Origin: Pedobacter sp. JY14-1
GTDB lineage: Bacteria; Bacteroidota; Bacteroidia; Sphingobacteriales; Sphingobacteriaceae
Direction of reading: 5' to 3'
DNA length: 64,000 bases
NCBI RefSeq assembly: GCF_029269825.1
Contig: NZ_JARJHU010000009.1
Coordinates: 147,974 to 211,973, forward strand
Shown here: piece by piece, positions 24,363 to 32,998 of the stretch
Numbering within the stretch: the first letter of the stretch is position 1
Layout: each line of letters opens with the position of its first letter
Notes under the pieces: model-generated
Seen by the model: only the letters and a program-made list of their open reading frames with translations
Told to the model about the DNA's origin: nothing
Database searches by the model: none
Program-made: the position numbers and the translations under genes

Positions 24363-26714
24363 ATGATGAAAAAAATACTGTTATACGGCCTGGTCATGGG
24401 GCCGGGGATTGTCTTTGCCCAGAAAAAAGCCGGGAACAAAAACGATGGTGCAGATATCCACGCCGCTGTCGGTCGTGCAGGTGCTGCACCCGGACTGGCA
24501 AAGTATGTGAAGCCGATCATTGGTACGGAGAAAATGGGACATACTTTCCCGGGCGCTACAGTGCCGTTTGGGGCTGTACAGCTGAGCCCGGATACAGATA
24601 CGATTCCCTATGAAGTCGGTGGAAAATACAATGGGGATGTATATAAATATTGCGCCGGCTATAAATATGAGGACAAGACCATCGTAGGTTTCAGCCATAC
24701 GCATTTCAGCGGGACAGGGCATTCTGACCTCGGAGATTTCCTGGTGATGCCGACACAGGGAAAACTGCAGCTGAACCCCGGAACGGCGGACAACCCGAGG
24801 TCGGGTTTCCGGTCGGCTTTTTCACACGCGAATGAACTGGTGGAGGCGGGTTACTATAAGGTAAAACTGGATGATGACAATATTACCGCAGAACTGACTG
24901 CGACAGACAGGGTGGGCGTGCACCGTTATACTTTTCCGAAATCTGATCAGTCACACATTATCCTGGACCTGATGTCGGGCATTTATAATTATGATGGCAA
25001 AACGGTCTGGACTTATGTACGCGTAGTGAACGATACGCTGCTGACGGGCTACCGGCAGACCAATGGCTGGGCAAGGACACGTACGGTCTATTTTGCCATG
25101 TCGTTCTCTAAGGCTTTTAAAGGTTACGGACAGCAAAATTACGATGGGGTACAGCCTTACCGGGGCTTCTGGAGAAAGTTTGACCAGACAAAGAACTTCC
25201 CTGAGATCGCCGGAAAGAAGATCAGGATGTATTTTGATTTTGACACTGAGGAGCAGGAAAAGATCGGTGTGAAGATGGCGATCTCCCCGGTGAGCCAGGA
25301 GAATGCGCTGCAGAACCTGCGTGCAGAAACCAATGGCTGGAACTTTGACCAGGTAAAGGCGCAGGCGCAGGCAAAATGGAACGGGGAACTGGAAAAGATA
25401 AAGATCGATGCGTCGGAACCGGACAAGGTGAATTTTTATACAGCGATGTATCATGCCTTTATCAATCCTACTGTCTATGCTGACCGGAACGGGGAATATA
25501 AGGGGCTTGACCAGGGCGTACATCAGGCGGATGGCTTTGTCAACTATACGACGTTTTCGCTCTGGGATACTTACCGCGCGCTGCATCCTTTCTTCAACAT
25601 CATGCAGCCTTCCAGGAACAATGACATTGTGAAATCTATGATGGCGCATTATGACCAGAGTGCCCTGAAAATGTTGCCGATCTGGTCGCATTATGCAAAT
25701 GACAACTGGTGCATGAGTGGTTACCACAGTGTTTCTGTACTGGCAGACGCGATCATTAAAGGTGTATATACCGGCGATGCGAACAAGGCACTGGACGCCT
25801 GTATCGCTACGGCAAACCACAGGGATTATGAGGGCATCGGTGATTATATAGATAAGGGTTTTATTCCTGCGGAGAAGAGCGGCACTTCAGTATCAAATAC
25901 GCTGGAATACGCCTATGATGACTGGTGCATCGCGCAGCTGGCCAGGAAGCTGGGCAGGCAGGATGTTTACGATACCTTCATTAAGCGTTCGGGCAACTGG
26001 GTGAATAATTTTGATGCCTCGATCGGCTTTATGCGTCCTAAACTGGCGGACGGTTCCTTTAAAAAGGATTTTGATGCCTTGAGTACACATGGGCAGGGTT
26101 TTATAGAGGGCAATACCTGGAACTACAGCTTCTTTGTGCCGCAGGATCCTAACGCGCTGATCGCGAAGATGGGCGGTGCAAAAAGGGTATCGCAGCGGCT
26201 GGATTCCCTGTTTAACATGCACCTGCCGGACGAGTTTTTTGCAGAGACAGAGGACATTACCAGGGAAGGCATTATCGGCGGCTATGTGCACGGGAACGAA
26301 CCTGCACATCATGTGGCTTATCTGTACAACTGGGTAGGCGAGCCCTGGAAAACCCAGTCACGTGTGCGTATGATCCTGAAAATGCAGTATAAACCTGCAC
26401 CTGACGGGCTGGGGGGTAATGACGATTGCGGACAAATGAGCGCATGGTATATGTTCAGTTCCCTGGGTTTTTACCCGGTGGCGCCGGGATCGGATGTTTA
26501 TTCGCTGGGCAGTCCTGCGGTGAAGTCGGCAGTGCTGACACTGGAAAACGGCAAGACTTTTACCATAGAAACAGTGAACCAGGGCGACAGGAACGTGTAT
26601 GTGGCTAAAGTGCTGCTGAACGGGAAACCGCTGGAAGGTCAGGAGATCAGGCATGCTGACATTATGAATGGCGGTAAACTGACATTCTATATGAGCGCAA
26701 AGCCAAAGAAATAA
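24363..26714 (+). CDS. GH92 family glycosidase (alpha-mannosidase-like), secreted
   Basis: A 783-residue exported glycoside hydrolase. A signal peptide (MMKKILLYGLVMGPGIVFAQ) is followed by the GH92 opening KYVKPIIGTEKMGHTFPGATVPFGAVQLSPDT, in two conserved parts. Further family blocks are GFSHTHFSGTGHSDLGD, WDTYRALHPFFNIM, HGNEPAHHVAYLYNW and GNDDCGQMSAWYMFSSLGFYPV, the last rich in catalytic acids. GH92 enzymes are calcium-dependent exo-acting alpha-mannosidases acting on N-glycans and yeast mannan. The gene is monocistronic, with no SusC/SusD partners in the window. The start may be the second ATG at 24366. Confidence 0.93.
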   Translation: MMKKILLYGLVMGPGIVFAQKKAGNKNDGADIHAAVGRAGAAPGLAKYVKPIIGTEKMGHTFPGATVPFGAVQLSPDTDTIPYEVGGKYNGDVYKYCAGYKYEDKTIVGFSHTHFSGTGHSDLGDFLVMPTQGKLQLNPGTADNPRSGFRSAFSHANELVEAGYYKVKLDDDNITAELTATDRVGVHRYTFPKSDQSHIILDLMSGIYNYDGKTVWTYVRVVNDTLLTGYRQTNGWARTRTVYFAMSFSKAFKGYGQQNYDGVQPYRGFWRKFDQTKNFPEIAGKKIRMYFDFDTEEQEKIGVKMAISPVSQENALQNLRAETNGWNFDQVKAQAQAKWNGELEKIKIDASEPDKVNFYTAMYHAFINPTVYADRNGEYKGLDQGVHQADGFVNYTTFSLWDTYRALHPFFNIMQPSRNNDIVKSMMAHYDQSALKMLPIWSHYANDNWCMSGYHSVSVLADAIIKGVYTGDANKALDACIATANHRDYEGIGDYIDKGFIPAEKSGTSVSNTLEYAYDDWCIAQLARKLGRQDVYDTFIKRSGNWVNNFDASIGFMRPKLADGSFKKDFDALSTHGQGFIEGNTWNYSFFVPQDPNALIAKMGGAKRVSQRLDSLFNMHLPDEFFAETEDITREGIIGGYVHGNEPAHHVAYLYNWVGEPWKTQSRVRMILKMQYKPAPDGLGGNDDCGQMSAWYMFSSLGFYPVAPGSDVYSLGSPAVKSAVLTLENGKTFTIETVNQGDRNVYVAKVLLNGKPLEGQEIRHADIMNGGKLTFYMSAKPKK

Positions 26715-26735
26715 TACGGATAAGACTTGAACAGG

Positions 26736-26765
26736 AAAGGCCCGGCAATATGCCGGGCCTTTTTG
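26736..26765. terminator. Strong terminator after the GH92 gene
   Basis: A 12-bp perfect stem (AAAGGCCCGGCA with its complement) and a 3-base loop, followed by Ts on the plus strand. It lies between convergent genes ending at 26714 and 26796. Confidence 0.88.
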
Positions 26766-26795
26766 ATAGTCATGGTCTGGGTTACCGGATATTGC

Positions 26796-27116
26796 TCAGA
26801 CAAATGCAGGCACTTCCGCACGCGGGTCATTGCCCTGGATCTGGTTGCTGTGAAAATCGGATGGCTTTTCAGGTCTCCTGGTAATTTTTTTATCGAGGCC
26901 GCTGGCGGCGCTGTAGAGCAGGATGGTACCAAGGGCGATCTCTTCAAAACCAGTCATCGGACGTTTGAGGATGGCCCTGATACCTTTTTGGAGGATATAG
27001 GCCCCTGCAATGATAGAGATGAGCCTTTTTCCGGCATTGAGTTCTTCGGTGTCGTATTTGGTAAGCAGGGAGCTTCCTATTGCCAGCGCGGCTTTGTCTT
27101 TTAGTTTTGTAAACAT
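26796..27116 (-). CDS. Small membrane protein, possibly YgaP-like (DUF2892)
   Basis: A 106-residue protein with two predicted hydrophobic segments, LISIIAGAYILQKGI and IALGTILLYSAASGL, separated by a short basic loop. The spacing and the small-residue pattern recall the YgaP/DUF2892 membrane domain, but the usual cysteine near the end of that domain is missing, so the assignment is tentative. The C-terminal 30 residues are charged and probably soluble. I start at the ATG at 27116 (MFTKLKDKA); a frame from 27140 adds eight residues. It appears monocistronic. Confidence 0.65.
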   Translation of the reverse strand: MFTKLKDKAALAIGSSLLTKYDTEELNAGKRLISIIAGAYILQKGIRAILKRPMTGFEEIALGTILLYSAASGLDKKITRRPEKPSDFHSNQIQGNDPRAEVPAFV

Positions 27117-27192
27117 AGTGGTGCTGTTTAATTCGTACAAATCATCAAATGTCTCTGATTACTGAACACGGATAAGACCGGTTTTGTTTCAT

Positions 27193-27810
27193 CTAAATGG
27201 TAGATAAATACTTGGTGCTTACTGCCGGATGGAGTTGTTGTAACTTAGCCAGGACACCGTTCAGGGCTGATTTACGGATTCCAAACCGGAGGGTACAGGC
27301 CTCATCAAAATCCTGCCCGAGGACTTCTGCCTGCTCTTCCTTCATGATGCGCATGATGTCGTTCATGAGAAGATAATCAAACCGGATCTCATAACAGTCG
27401 TTTACTGTCTTTTCAATGATCCGGGCTTGCTGCAGGGCATCGGCAGCAGCTGTTCTATACGCGTTGATGAGACCGGGTACGCCCAGCAGGGTGCCGCCGA
27501 AATAGCGCACGACGACAATGAGGACATTGGTCAGGTCTGCAGAAAGAATGGCATTCAGAATAGGCCTCCCGGCAGTCCCGGATGGTTCGCCATCGTCCTG
27601 GACCCGGTATACGCCGCGGTCCGGACTGAACCTCATGGCCCAGCAATGGTGCCTGGCCTTGGGGTGCAGGGCTTTGAGTTCCTGGACCAGTGGCTTGATA
27701 TCGGCTTCTGACCGGATGGGGTAAGCATAAGCGAGAAATTTGCTGCCCTTTTCCCGGAACAGTCCTTCCGAGGCTGTAACTATGGTCTTATACGTATCGT
27801 CAAACAGCAT
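27193..27810 (-). CDS. yigZ: YigZ/IMPACT family protein
   Basis: A 205-residue protein of the YigZ/IMPACT family. The signature ALHPKARHHCWAMRF, then DDGEPSGTAGRPIL and VVRYFGGTLLGVPGLI, occupies residues about 48-120, followed by the small C-terminal ferredoxin-like domain. Relatives in eukaryotes modulate translation control through GCN2; the bacterial role is unknown, with nucleic-acid binding suggested. It is the third gene of a ribD-DMT-yigZ run and its start overlaps the upstream gene by 11 bases. Confidence 0.9.
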   Translation of the reverse strand: MLFDDTYKTIVTASEGLFREKGSKFLAYAYPIRSEADIKPLVQELKALHPKARHHCWAMRFSPDRGVYRVQDDGEPSGTAGRPILNAILSADLTNVLIVVVRYFGGTLLGVPGLINAYRTAAADALQQARIIEKTVNDCYEIRFDYLLMNDIMRIMKEEQAEVLGQDFDEACTLRFGIRKSALNGVLAKLQQLHPAVSTKYLSTI

Positions 27811-28663
27811 ATTTCTGTGACAGGGTAATCAGGACAATGGCACTGAGTGCCAGTCCAAGCCCCCAGTAATTGAGTTTATTCAGTTTTTCCTTAAAGATGA
27901 GTACACCAACAAGGCTTGCCAGGATGATGACGCCCATATTCATGGCCGCAAATACGGTAGAAGGATTGCCTGGCATGGCCTGATGGGCCTTCAGATAAAA
28001 CAGTATGTTGAAGAAGTTGAAGAAACCAAGTATGCAGCCACAGACGAAATTAATGAGTTGCAGCTTCTGTTTGCCGAAGATGGACCGGGCTGCAATATAG
28101 AGTAAAGAAATCAGGAAGGAGAGCGCAAAGATCAGCACAAGAGAGCTGGAATAGGGAATGGTACTGCTGCGGGCAACCTGTTTAAATAAGGTATCGATGA
28201 TACCGAAACCGAAGAACACGGCAAGCGGATAAAGCCAATTGCCGGTGGCGGTTGACCCGGATTTTTTATATAGGGTAAGGAAGATGGCGAGAAAACCTAC
28301 CAGAAGGCCGCCAAGCCGCAAGGTACTGAACGCTTCGCCAAAGATGAAATAAGCGGCGAGTATCGGGATAAACAGGGAAAGCCGCTGAGCGATATCCGTC
28401 CGGACGATACCGATATTACGTACCGAAGCGGCCAGAAACCAGAAAATGAGGGGCAACAGGATTCCCAGTGCGATATAAGTGAGATTGAAGGCGTTACCTG
28501 TCAGTTGCCCTGCTGCGGGCTTAAAAAAGAAGTAGCTGAGGCCTATGGCAAACAGGTAATTCCAGGTAACGGCCTGGGGAATGCTGATGTGGTATCTTCT
28601 GGCGAGTTTTAAAAGTACGGCTACGGTGACGCTGCAGCAAATGCTGATGAGCAGATAGATCAT
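27800..28663 (-). CDS. DMT superfamily (EamA-like) transporter
   Basis: A 287-residue inner-membrane protein with about ten hydrophobic spans arranged as two EamA-like halves. The first begins MIYLLISICCSVTVAVLLKL and the second near residue 145. Substrates of this superfamily are diverse metabolites and cannot be predicted here. The start overlaps the ribD stop by four bases (ATGA) and the stop overlaps yigZ by 11 bases, so the three genes form one operon. Confidence 0.85.
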   Translation of the reverse strand: MIYLLISICCSVTVAVLLKLARRYHISIPQAVTWNYLFAIGLSYFFFKPAAGQLTGNAFNLTYIALGILLPLIFWFLAASVRNIGIVRTDIAQRLSLFIPILAAYFIFGEAFSTLRLGGLLVGFLAIFLTLYKKSGSTATGNWLYPLAVFFGFGIIDTLFKQVARSSTIPYSSSLVLIFALSFLISLLYIAARSIFGKQKLQLINFVCGCILGFFNFFNILFYLKAHQAMPGNPSTVFAAMNMGVIILASLVGVLIFKEKLNKLNYWGLGLALSAIVLITLSQKYAV

Positions 28664-29715
28664 GAATAAGTGTTTTGGTAAACAGTAAGACGGTCTTGCT
28701 GTACTGCCGTCTCTTCAATGACCTCACCGTTGATCTGCGGGGCAGGCAGGCCGTCTTTCCAAGACTTTGCGGAGGTGAAAACCCGCGCTTCATCCCACAG
28801 GCCGGCATCGATGAACTGCATCAGGGTATTGGAACCGCCTTCAATGATGACGGACTGAATGTCCATGAGATAGAGCTGGAAGGCCACTTTCTGCGGCAGA
28901 TAATGCTGCATGTCTTCCATCTGAATATACTGTATGTTCGCCTCAGTGCGGGTACGTACTTCATTCAGGATAATGGTCCTGGCCTCATCGTTAAAGATCT
29001 GGCTGGTGGAAGGAACGCGCAACTGCCGGTCGATGAGGATCCTGATGGGGTTTTTACCGCTCCACTCTCTGCTGGTGAGCAGGGGGTTATCGGATATGGC
29101 CGTACGTTTGCCGATGAGGATCGCATCTTCTTCTGTGCGCCATTTGTGCACGAGCTTGCGGGCAAGAGGGCCGCTGATCCATTCCTGAGTAGTATTTTTT
29201 GGCGCAAAATAGCCATTTGCTGTGGTGGCCCATTTCAGTATGATATAGGGCCGCTGCCGGGTAATGCGCGTGAAGAACCTGCGGTTGAGGTAACTGCATT
29301 TGTCCAGCAATACGCCGGTATCGACTTCGATACCTGCAGCGCGAAGCCTTTCTATGCCCTTACCATTTACTTCCGAGAAGGGATCGGTATTGCCCACGAC
29401 GACCCGTTTGACCTGGTGCCGGACAAGCATGTCTGCACAGGGCGGGGTCTTGCCAAAGTGTGCGCAGGGCTCGAGGTTGACGTATACGGTGGCTTCCCTG
29501 AGCAGTGGCTCTGCACCCGGCCCGTATTTTTCAAGGACGGAATTTACGGCATTGACTTCCGCATGCGGGCCGCCGAAGCGGGCATGGTAGCCTTCTCCGA
29601 TTACCTGGTCATTGTGGACGATTACGCAGCCGACCATAGGATTGGGGCTGACGTTGGCCATCCCGAGCCCGGCGAGCTCGAGGCAGCGCTGCATGTAGCG
29701 TTCATCGGTCATCAT
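28660..29715 (-). CDS. ribD: Bifunctional riboflavin biosynthesis deaminase/reductase
   Basis: A 351-residue enzyme performing the second and third steps of riboflavin synthesis. The N-terminal deaminase has the zinc site HAE at residues 51-53 and PCAHFGKTPPC with Cys84 and Cys93. The C-terminal reductase domain starts near PYIILKWATTANG and includes RILIDRQLRVP and IIEGGSNTLMQFID. No other rib genes are nearby. It is the first gene of an operon with the DMT transporter and yigZ, divergent from prmC by about 47 bases. Confidence 0.95.
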   Translation of the reverse strand: MMTDERYMQRCLELAGLGMANVSPNPMVGCVIVHNDQVIGEGYHARFGGPHAEVNAVNSVLEKYGPGAEPLLREATVYVNLEPCAHFGKTPPCADMLVRHQVKRVVVGNTDPFSEVNGKGIERLRAAGIEVDTGVLLDKCSYLNRRFFTRITRQRPYIILKWATTANGYFAPKNTTQEWISGPLARKLVHKWRTEEDAILIGKRTAISDNPLLTSREWSGKNPIRILIDRQLRVPSTSQIFNDEARTIILNEVRTRTEANIQYIQMEDMQHYLPQKVAFQLYLMDIQSVIIEGGSNTLMQFIDAGLWDEARVFTSAKSWKDGLPAPQINGEVIEETAVQQDRLTVYQNTYS

Positions 29716-29748
29716 ATGAACGAATATAATATTATTGTTTGATTTGAG

Positions 29749-29756
29749 TAGCTTTG
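29749..29756 (+). promoter_or_regulatory. -7 promoter element for prmC
   Basis: TAGCTTTG matches TAnnTTTG and ends six bases before the ATG at 29763, so transcription would begin at or next to the start codon. It also argues against the TTG at 29754 as the start, because that codon lies inside the element. No clear -33 is seen. Confidence 0.5.
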
Positions 29757-29762
29757 CCGGAG

Positions 29763-30605
29763 ATGATTTTCAGGCAGCTGTCGGAACTTTTTGAAGCACG
29801 TTTATCCGGGCGCTATGACCGCGATGAAATCGCTGCGATCTGTTCCCTGGTGGTGGAACAGGTCTCGGGAAAAGACCGGACGGCTTTACGGACGGGGATG
29901 ATGGCCGCGGTGCCCGGGGCTGAGCTTCAGGAATACGAAAGGGTGCTGAAGGAACTGCAGGAAGGGTTGCCGCTGCAATATGTATTGGGCGAGGCTGATT
30001 TCTACGGATTAAAGTTCAAAGTGTCGCCGGCAGTTCTGATCCCGAGACCGGAGACGGAGGAATTGGTGGAATGGGTACTGGAAAGTGCAGTTTCAAATTC
30101 TGGGTTAGGGATACTGGATGTGGGTACGGGCAGCGGATGTATTGCGGTAACGCTGGCCAGGCACTTGCCGGTAGCTGCGGTAAAGGGGCTGGATATTTCT
30201 CAGGAAGCACTTTCAATAGCCAGGTATAATTCTACTGTAAATCACGTAGATATTGAATTTATATTAGCGGATATCAGGGGCTATGCCAGCAGAGACAAGT
30301 TTGATCTAATTGTAAGTAATCCGCCTTATGTGAAGCAGGAAGAACGGGCAGATATGGAGGCGCATGTACTGGACCACGAACCTCATCTGGCATTGTTTGT
30401 AGCTGATGAAAACCCATTGGAATTTTATGACGCGATTGCAGATTTTGCCCTGGAGCATCTGCGGCCCGGTGGAATGCTGTTTTTTGAAATCAATGCCGCA
30501 CTGGGTAATGAAATGGTTTCACTGATGGAGGCTAAAGGATTTAAAAATAGCTTATTAAGAAAGGACATGCAGGGTAAAGACAGGATGTTGCGCTGTAGTT
30601 TGTAG
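29763..30605 (+). CDS. prmC: Release factor glutamine methyltransferase
   Basis: A 280-residue SAM-dependent methyltransferase that methylates the GGQ glutamine of peptide chain release factors 1 and 2. The SAM motif ILDVGTGSGCIAVTLA is near residue 117 and the substrate motif NPPY at residues 186-189 (LIVSNPPYVKQEE). The N-terminal helical substrate domain is present. I use the ATG at 29763. Its stop is one base from the stop of the convergent xerD. Confidence 0.94.
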   Translation: MIFRQLSELFEARLSGRYDRDEIAAICSLVVEQVSGKDRTALRTGMMAAVPGAELQEYERVLKELQEGLPLQYVLGEADFYGLKFKVSPAVLIPRPETEELVEWVLESAVSNSGLGILDVGTGSGCIAVTLARHLPVAAVKGLDISQEALSIARYNSTVNHVDIEFILADIRGYASRDKFDLIVSNPPYVKQEERADMEAHVLDHEPHLALFVADENPLEFYDAIADFALEHLRPGGMLFFEINAALGNEMVSLMEAKGFKNSLLRKDMQGKDRMLRCSL

Positions 30606-30606
30606 G

Positions 30607-31506
30607 TCAGCTTCTGGGATGGAACTGGATAACGACGCTGCGCAGGTAATCGCGGTCAAGATGTGTATAGATTTCTGTAGTGGTAATGCTGGAATGTCCA
30701 AGCATTTCCTGTACGGCGCGGAGATCGGCGCCGCCCTCGATCAGGTGTGTGGCAAAGGAATGCCTGAAGGTATGGGGGCTGATGGTCTTTTTTAAGCCTG
30801 TTTTTTCCGCAAGCGCCTTAATGAAGAGGAAAATATAGACTCTTGTAAGTTTCTTTCCCGAACGGTTGAGAAAGACATAATCCTGATGGCCCTGCCGGAC
30901 AGGAAGGTGTATGCGGACTTCCTGGAGATAAATGTGGATATATTTAAGCGCAACACTGCCGACAGGTACTATTCTTTCCTTGTCGCCTTTACCGGTGACC
31001 TTAATAAAACCACTTTCCTCATTGATATCGGATATCCTGAGTTCGGTGAGTTCACTGACACGAAGCCCGCAACTGTAAAGGGTTTCGAGTATTGCCTTGT
31101 TGCGCATACCGTCCGGCCGGGAAAGATCAATTGCATCGATAAGCAGATTGATTTCCTGCAGGTTGAGCGTGTCGGGCAGTTTTCTGGCGCGCCTCGGGGC
31201 TTCCAGGAGTTGTGCAGGGTCGGCATCGATAATACCTTCCAGCAGCAGGAAGGAGAAAAAGGCTTTCAGGCCGGAGATCACTCTTGCCTGGGTGCTGGGT
31301 AACATGCCAAGTTCACTCGTCCATTTGACAAATGACTTTAATTCATTAACTGTAACTAACTTTATATCATTTAAATAAGATACCGAACTAAGATATTCTT
31401 CAAGTTTTTGAATATCACTGAGATAAGCCGAGACGGAATTGGCAGCAAGGCCACGTTCCAGACGCAGGTAGTTTTTAAACGATTTCAGGTAGGGATTGGG
31501 ATACAC
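30607..31506 (-). CDS. xerD: Tyrosine recombinase XerD-type
   Basis: A site-specific tyrosine recombinase of about 299 residues, most likely the chromosome dimer resolution enzyme. The N-terminal SAM-like domain shows FKNYLRLERGLAANSVSAYLSD. The catalytic domain carries the Arg in YSCGLRVSELTEL, a lysine in TGKGDKER, HTFRHSFATHL, LGHSSITTTEIYTH and its tyrosine. I chose the GTG at 31506, which gives the normal family length. The frame is open to a TTG at 31560, but that would overlap the aroQ start on the other strand. No integrase-associated genes or attachment repeats are nearby, so a mobile-element origin is unlikely. Confidence 0.9.
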   Translation of the reverse strand: MYPNPYLKSFKNYLRLERGLAANSVSAYLSDIQKLEEYLSSVSYLNDIKLVTVNELKSFVKWTSELGMLPSTQARVISGLKAFFSFLLLEGIIDADPAQLLEAPRRARKLPDTLNLQEINLLIDAIDLSRPDGMRNKAILETLYSCGLRVSELTELRISDINEESGFIKVTGKGDKERIVPVGSVALKYIHIYLQEVRIHLPVRQGHQDYVFLNRSGKKLTRVYIFLFIKALAEKTGLKKTISPHTFRHSFATHLIEGGADLRAVQEMLGHSSITTTEIYTHLDRDYLRSVVIQFHPRS

Positions 31507-31535
31507 AAAAATTTCCGGTTGTAAGTTTTTAGCTT

Positions 31536-31543
31536 TAAGTTTG
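31536..31543 (+). promoter_or_regulatory. -7 promoter element for aroQ
   Basis: TAAGTTTG matches TAnnTTTG and ends five bases before the aroQ ATG at 31549, predicting a leaderless or nearly leaderless transcript. The -33 position is unclear. Confidence 0.45.
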
Positions 31544-31548
31544 GATTG

Positions 31549-31974
31549 ATGAAGATACAAATTATCAATGGGCCAAATTTAAACCTTTTGGGGGTTCGTG
31601 AACCGGGAATTTATGGTAATGTCGGTTTTGATGAATACATCGGCCAGTTAAAGGCAAGGTTTAACGATATAGAGATCAGTTACTTCCAGAGTAATGTAGA
31701 AGGAGAACTGATCAACAAACTGCACGAAGTGGGTTTTAGCTTTGATGGTATCGTGATCAACGGAGGGGCCTATACGCATACTTCAGTAGCGATAGCAGAT
31801 GCGATTGCAGCGATCAGTACGCCGGTAGTAGAGGTACACATTTCCAATATCTATGCGCGTGAAGAATACCGGCATGTGTCCCTGACCGGCAAAAACTGCA
31901 GGGGGGTACTGACGGGATTTGGCTTGGACGGCTACCGGCTTGCAGTTGAAGCGCTGCTGGCCTTGCCGGTATAG
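31549..31974 (+). CDS. aroQ: 3-dehydroquinate dehydratase, type II
   Basis: A 141-residue type II dehydroquinase of the shikimate pathway. The opening IINGPNLNLLGVREPGIYG gives the catalytic Tyr22 and the flexible-loop Arg17. The catalytic histidine is His97 in EVHISNIYAREEYRH. FQSNVEGELI and NGGAYTHTS are the other family blocks. Length is standard for the dodecameric enzyme. It is convergent with the following glycosyltransferase gene, with a 7-base gap. Confidence 0.95.
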   Translation: MKIQIINGPNLNLLGVREPGIYGNVGFDEYIGQLKARFNDIEISYFQSNVEGELINKLHEVGFSFDGIVINGGAYTHTSVAIADAIAAISTPVVEVHISNIYAREEYRHVSLTGKNCRGVLTGFGLDGYRLAVEALLALPV

Positions 31975-31981
31975 CTTTCTT

Positions 31982-32998
31982 TCAGAACTTTAACTGGCTA
32001 AAATACCGGATCTTACGGATAAAATAATCGTATACAATGCTGGAAGGGTACTGGCCGGTATGCTTCTGGAATGCGATCTGTTTACGGGTTCTTTTGGCTC
32101 CGTTTTTCTTCAGGTCTCTGAGAAAGTGGTAATGGGCTTTATTGACAGAAAAGGCAAAATCCGTCTTTCCCTGCAATAAGAAGTGCAGCCAGGCGATAAA
32201 ATCGATGCACATGCGGATGAAGATGCGGAAAATGGCATCGCCCAGGGGCAGGTTTTTCTGCAGGATGACGAGGTTGTTCCGGAAATTCAGGTAGTTTTTG
32301 TAGGGGTTGGTAGCACTGAGTGTTCCGCCGCCCACGTGGTAAACTTCGGCATAGGGGCAGTAAACGATTTTATAACCAAGATTCTTCAGGCGCCAGCACA
32401 GATCGATCTCTTCCATGTGCGCAAAGAAATCGGGGTCCAGGCCGCCACTTTCCTTCCAGGCCTTACTCTTGATAAAGAGCGCTGCCCCGCTGGCCCAGAA
32501 AATTTCCGAAGGGGTATCGTACTGTCCATGATCGGACTCTACGGTTTCAAAGAGCCGGCCGCGACAGAAGGGATAACCGTGCAGGTCGAGATAGCCTCCT
32601 GCTGCACCTGCGTATTCGAAGCTTTCCCGGCCTTTCTGCCACTTTATCTTGGGCTGGGCGGCTGCAATCAGCGGATCGCCTTCCATTTGTTCAATGACGG
32701 GCTGTATCCAGTTTTCGGGAACTTCCACATCGGAGTTGAGCAGCACATAATAATCGGCATTGACCTGTTCCAGTATCTTGCGGTAGCCTTCGGCATAACC
32801 GTAATTATGATCGATGATGATCAGCCTGATTTCCGGATAATTATTCCTGACGAAAGCCACAGAGGTATCGGTGGAGGCATTGTCGCCTATAATGAGCTGA
32901 AGGTTGGGATACCTGGAACGGACAATGCCGGGCAGGAACTGCTCCAGCAGTTTTTGTCCGTTCCAGTTGAGGATAACGACGGCTACGCTGGGTTCCAT
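31982..32998 (-). CDS. Family 2 glycosyltransferase
   Basis: A 338-residue GT2 enzyme opening with VAVVILNWNGQKLL. The nucleotide-sugar site includes GDNASTD near residue 37 and the metal motif NSDVEV near 85. EEIDLCWRLK near 200 matches the family acid motif, and the C-terminus has an amphipathic region typical of membrane-associated enzymes. Sequence type resembles rhamnosyl- or other sugar transferases building cell-surface glycans. The ATG at 32998 overlaps the end of the acyltransferase gene by 16 bases, so both are co-translated. Longer starts at 33025 and 33040 are possible. Confidence 0.85.
   Translation of the reverse strand: MEPSVAVVILNWNGQKLLEQFLPGIVRSRYPNLQLIIGDNASTDTSVAFVRNNYPEIRLIIIDHNYGYAEGYRKILEQVNADYYVLLNSDVEVPENWIQPVIEQMEGDPLIAAAQPKIKWQKGRESFEYAGAAGGYLDLHGYPFCRGRLFETVESDHGQYDTPSEIFWASGAALFIKSKAWKESGGLDPDFFAHMEEIDLCWRLKNLGYKIVYCPYAEVYHVGGGTLSATNPYKNYLNFRNNLVILQKNLPLGDAIFRIFIRMCIDFIAWLHFLLQGKTDFAFSVNKAHYHFLRDLKKNGAKRTRKQIAFQKHTGQYPSSIVYDYFIRKIRYFSQLKF

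Noticed and set aside
28675..29742. 355-codon open frame on the plus strand
   Set aside because: Antisense to ribD, whose zinc site and reductase motifs are complete.
30607..31506. XerD-type recombinase as sign of a mobile element
   Set aside because: Standard length and motifs for chromosomal XerD, flanked by housekeeping genes, with no repeats or cargo.
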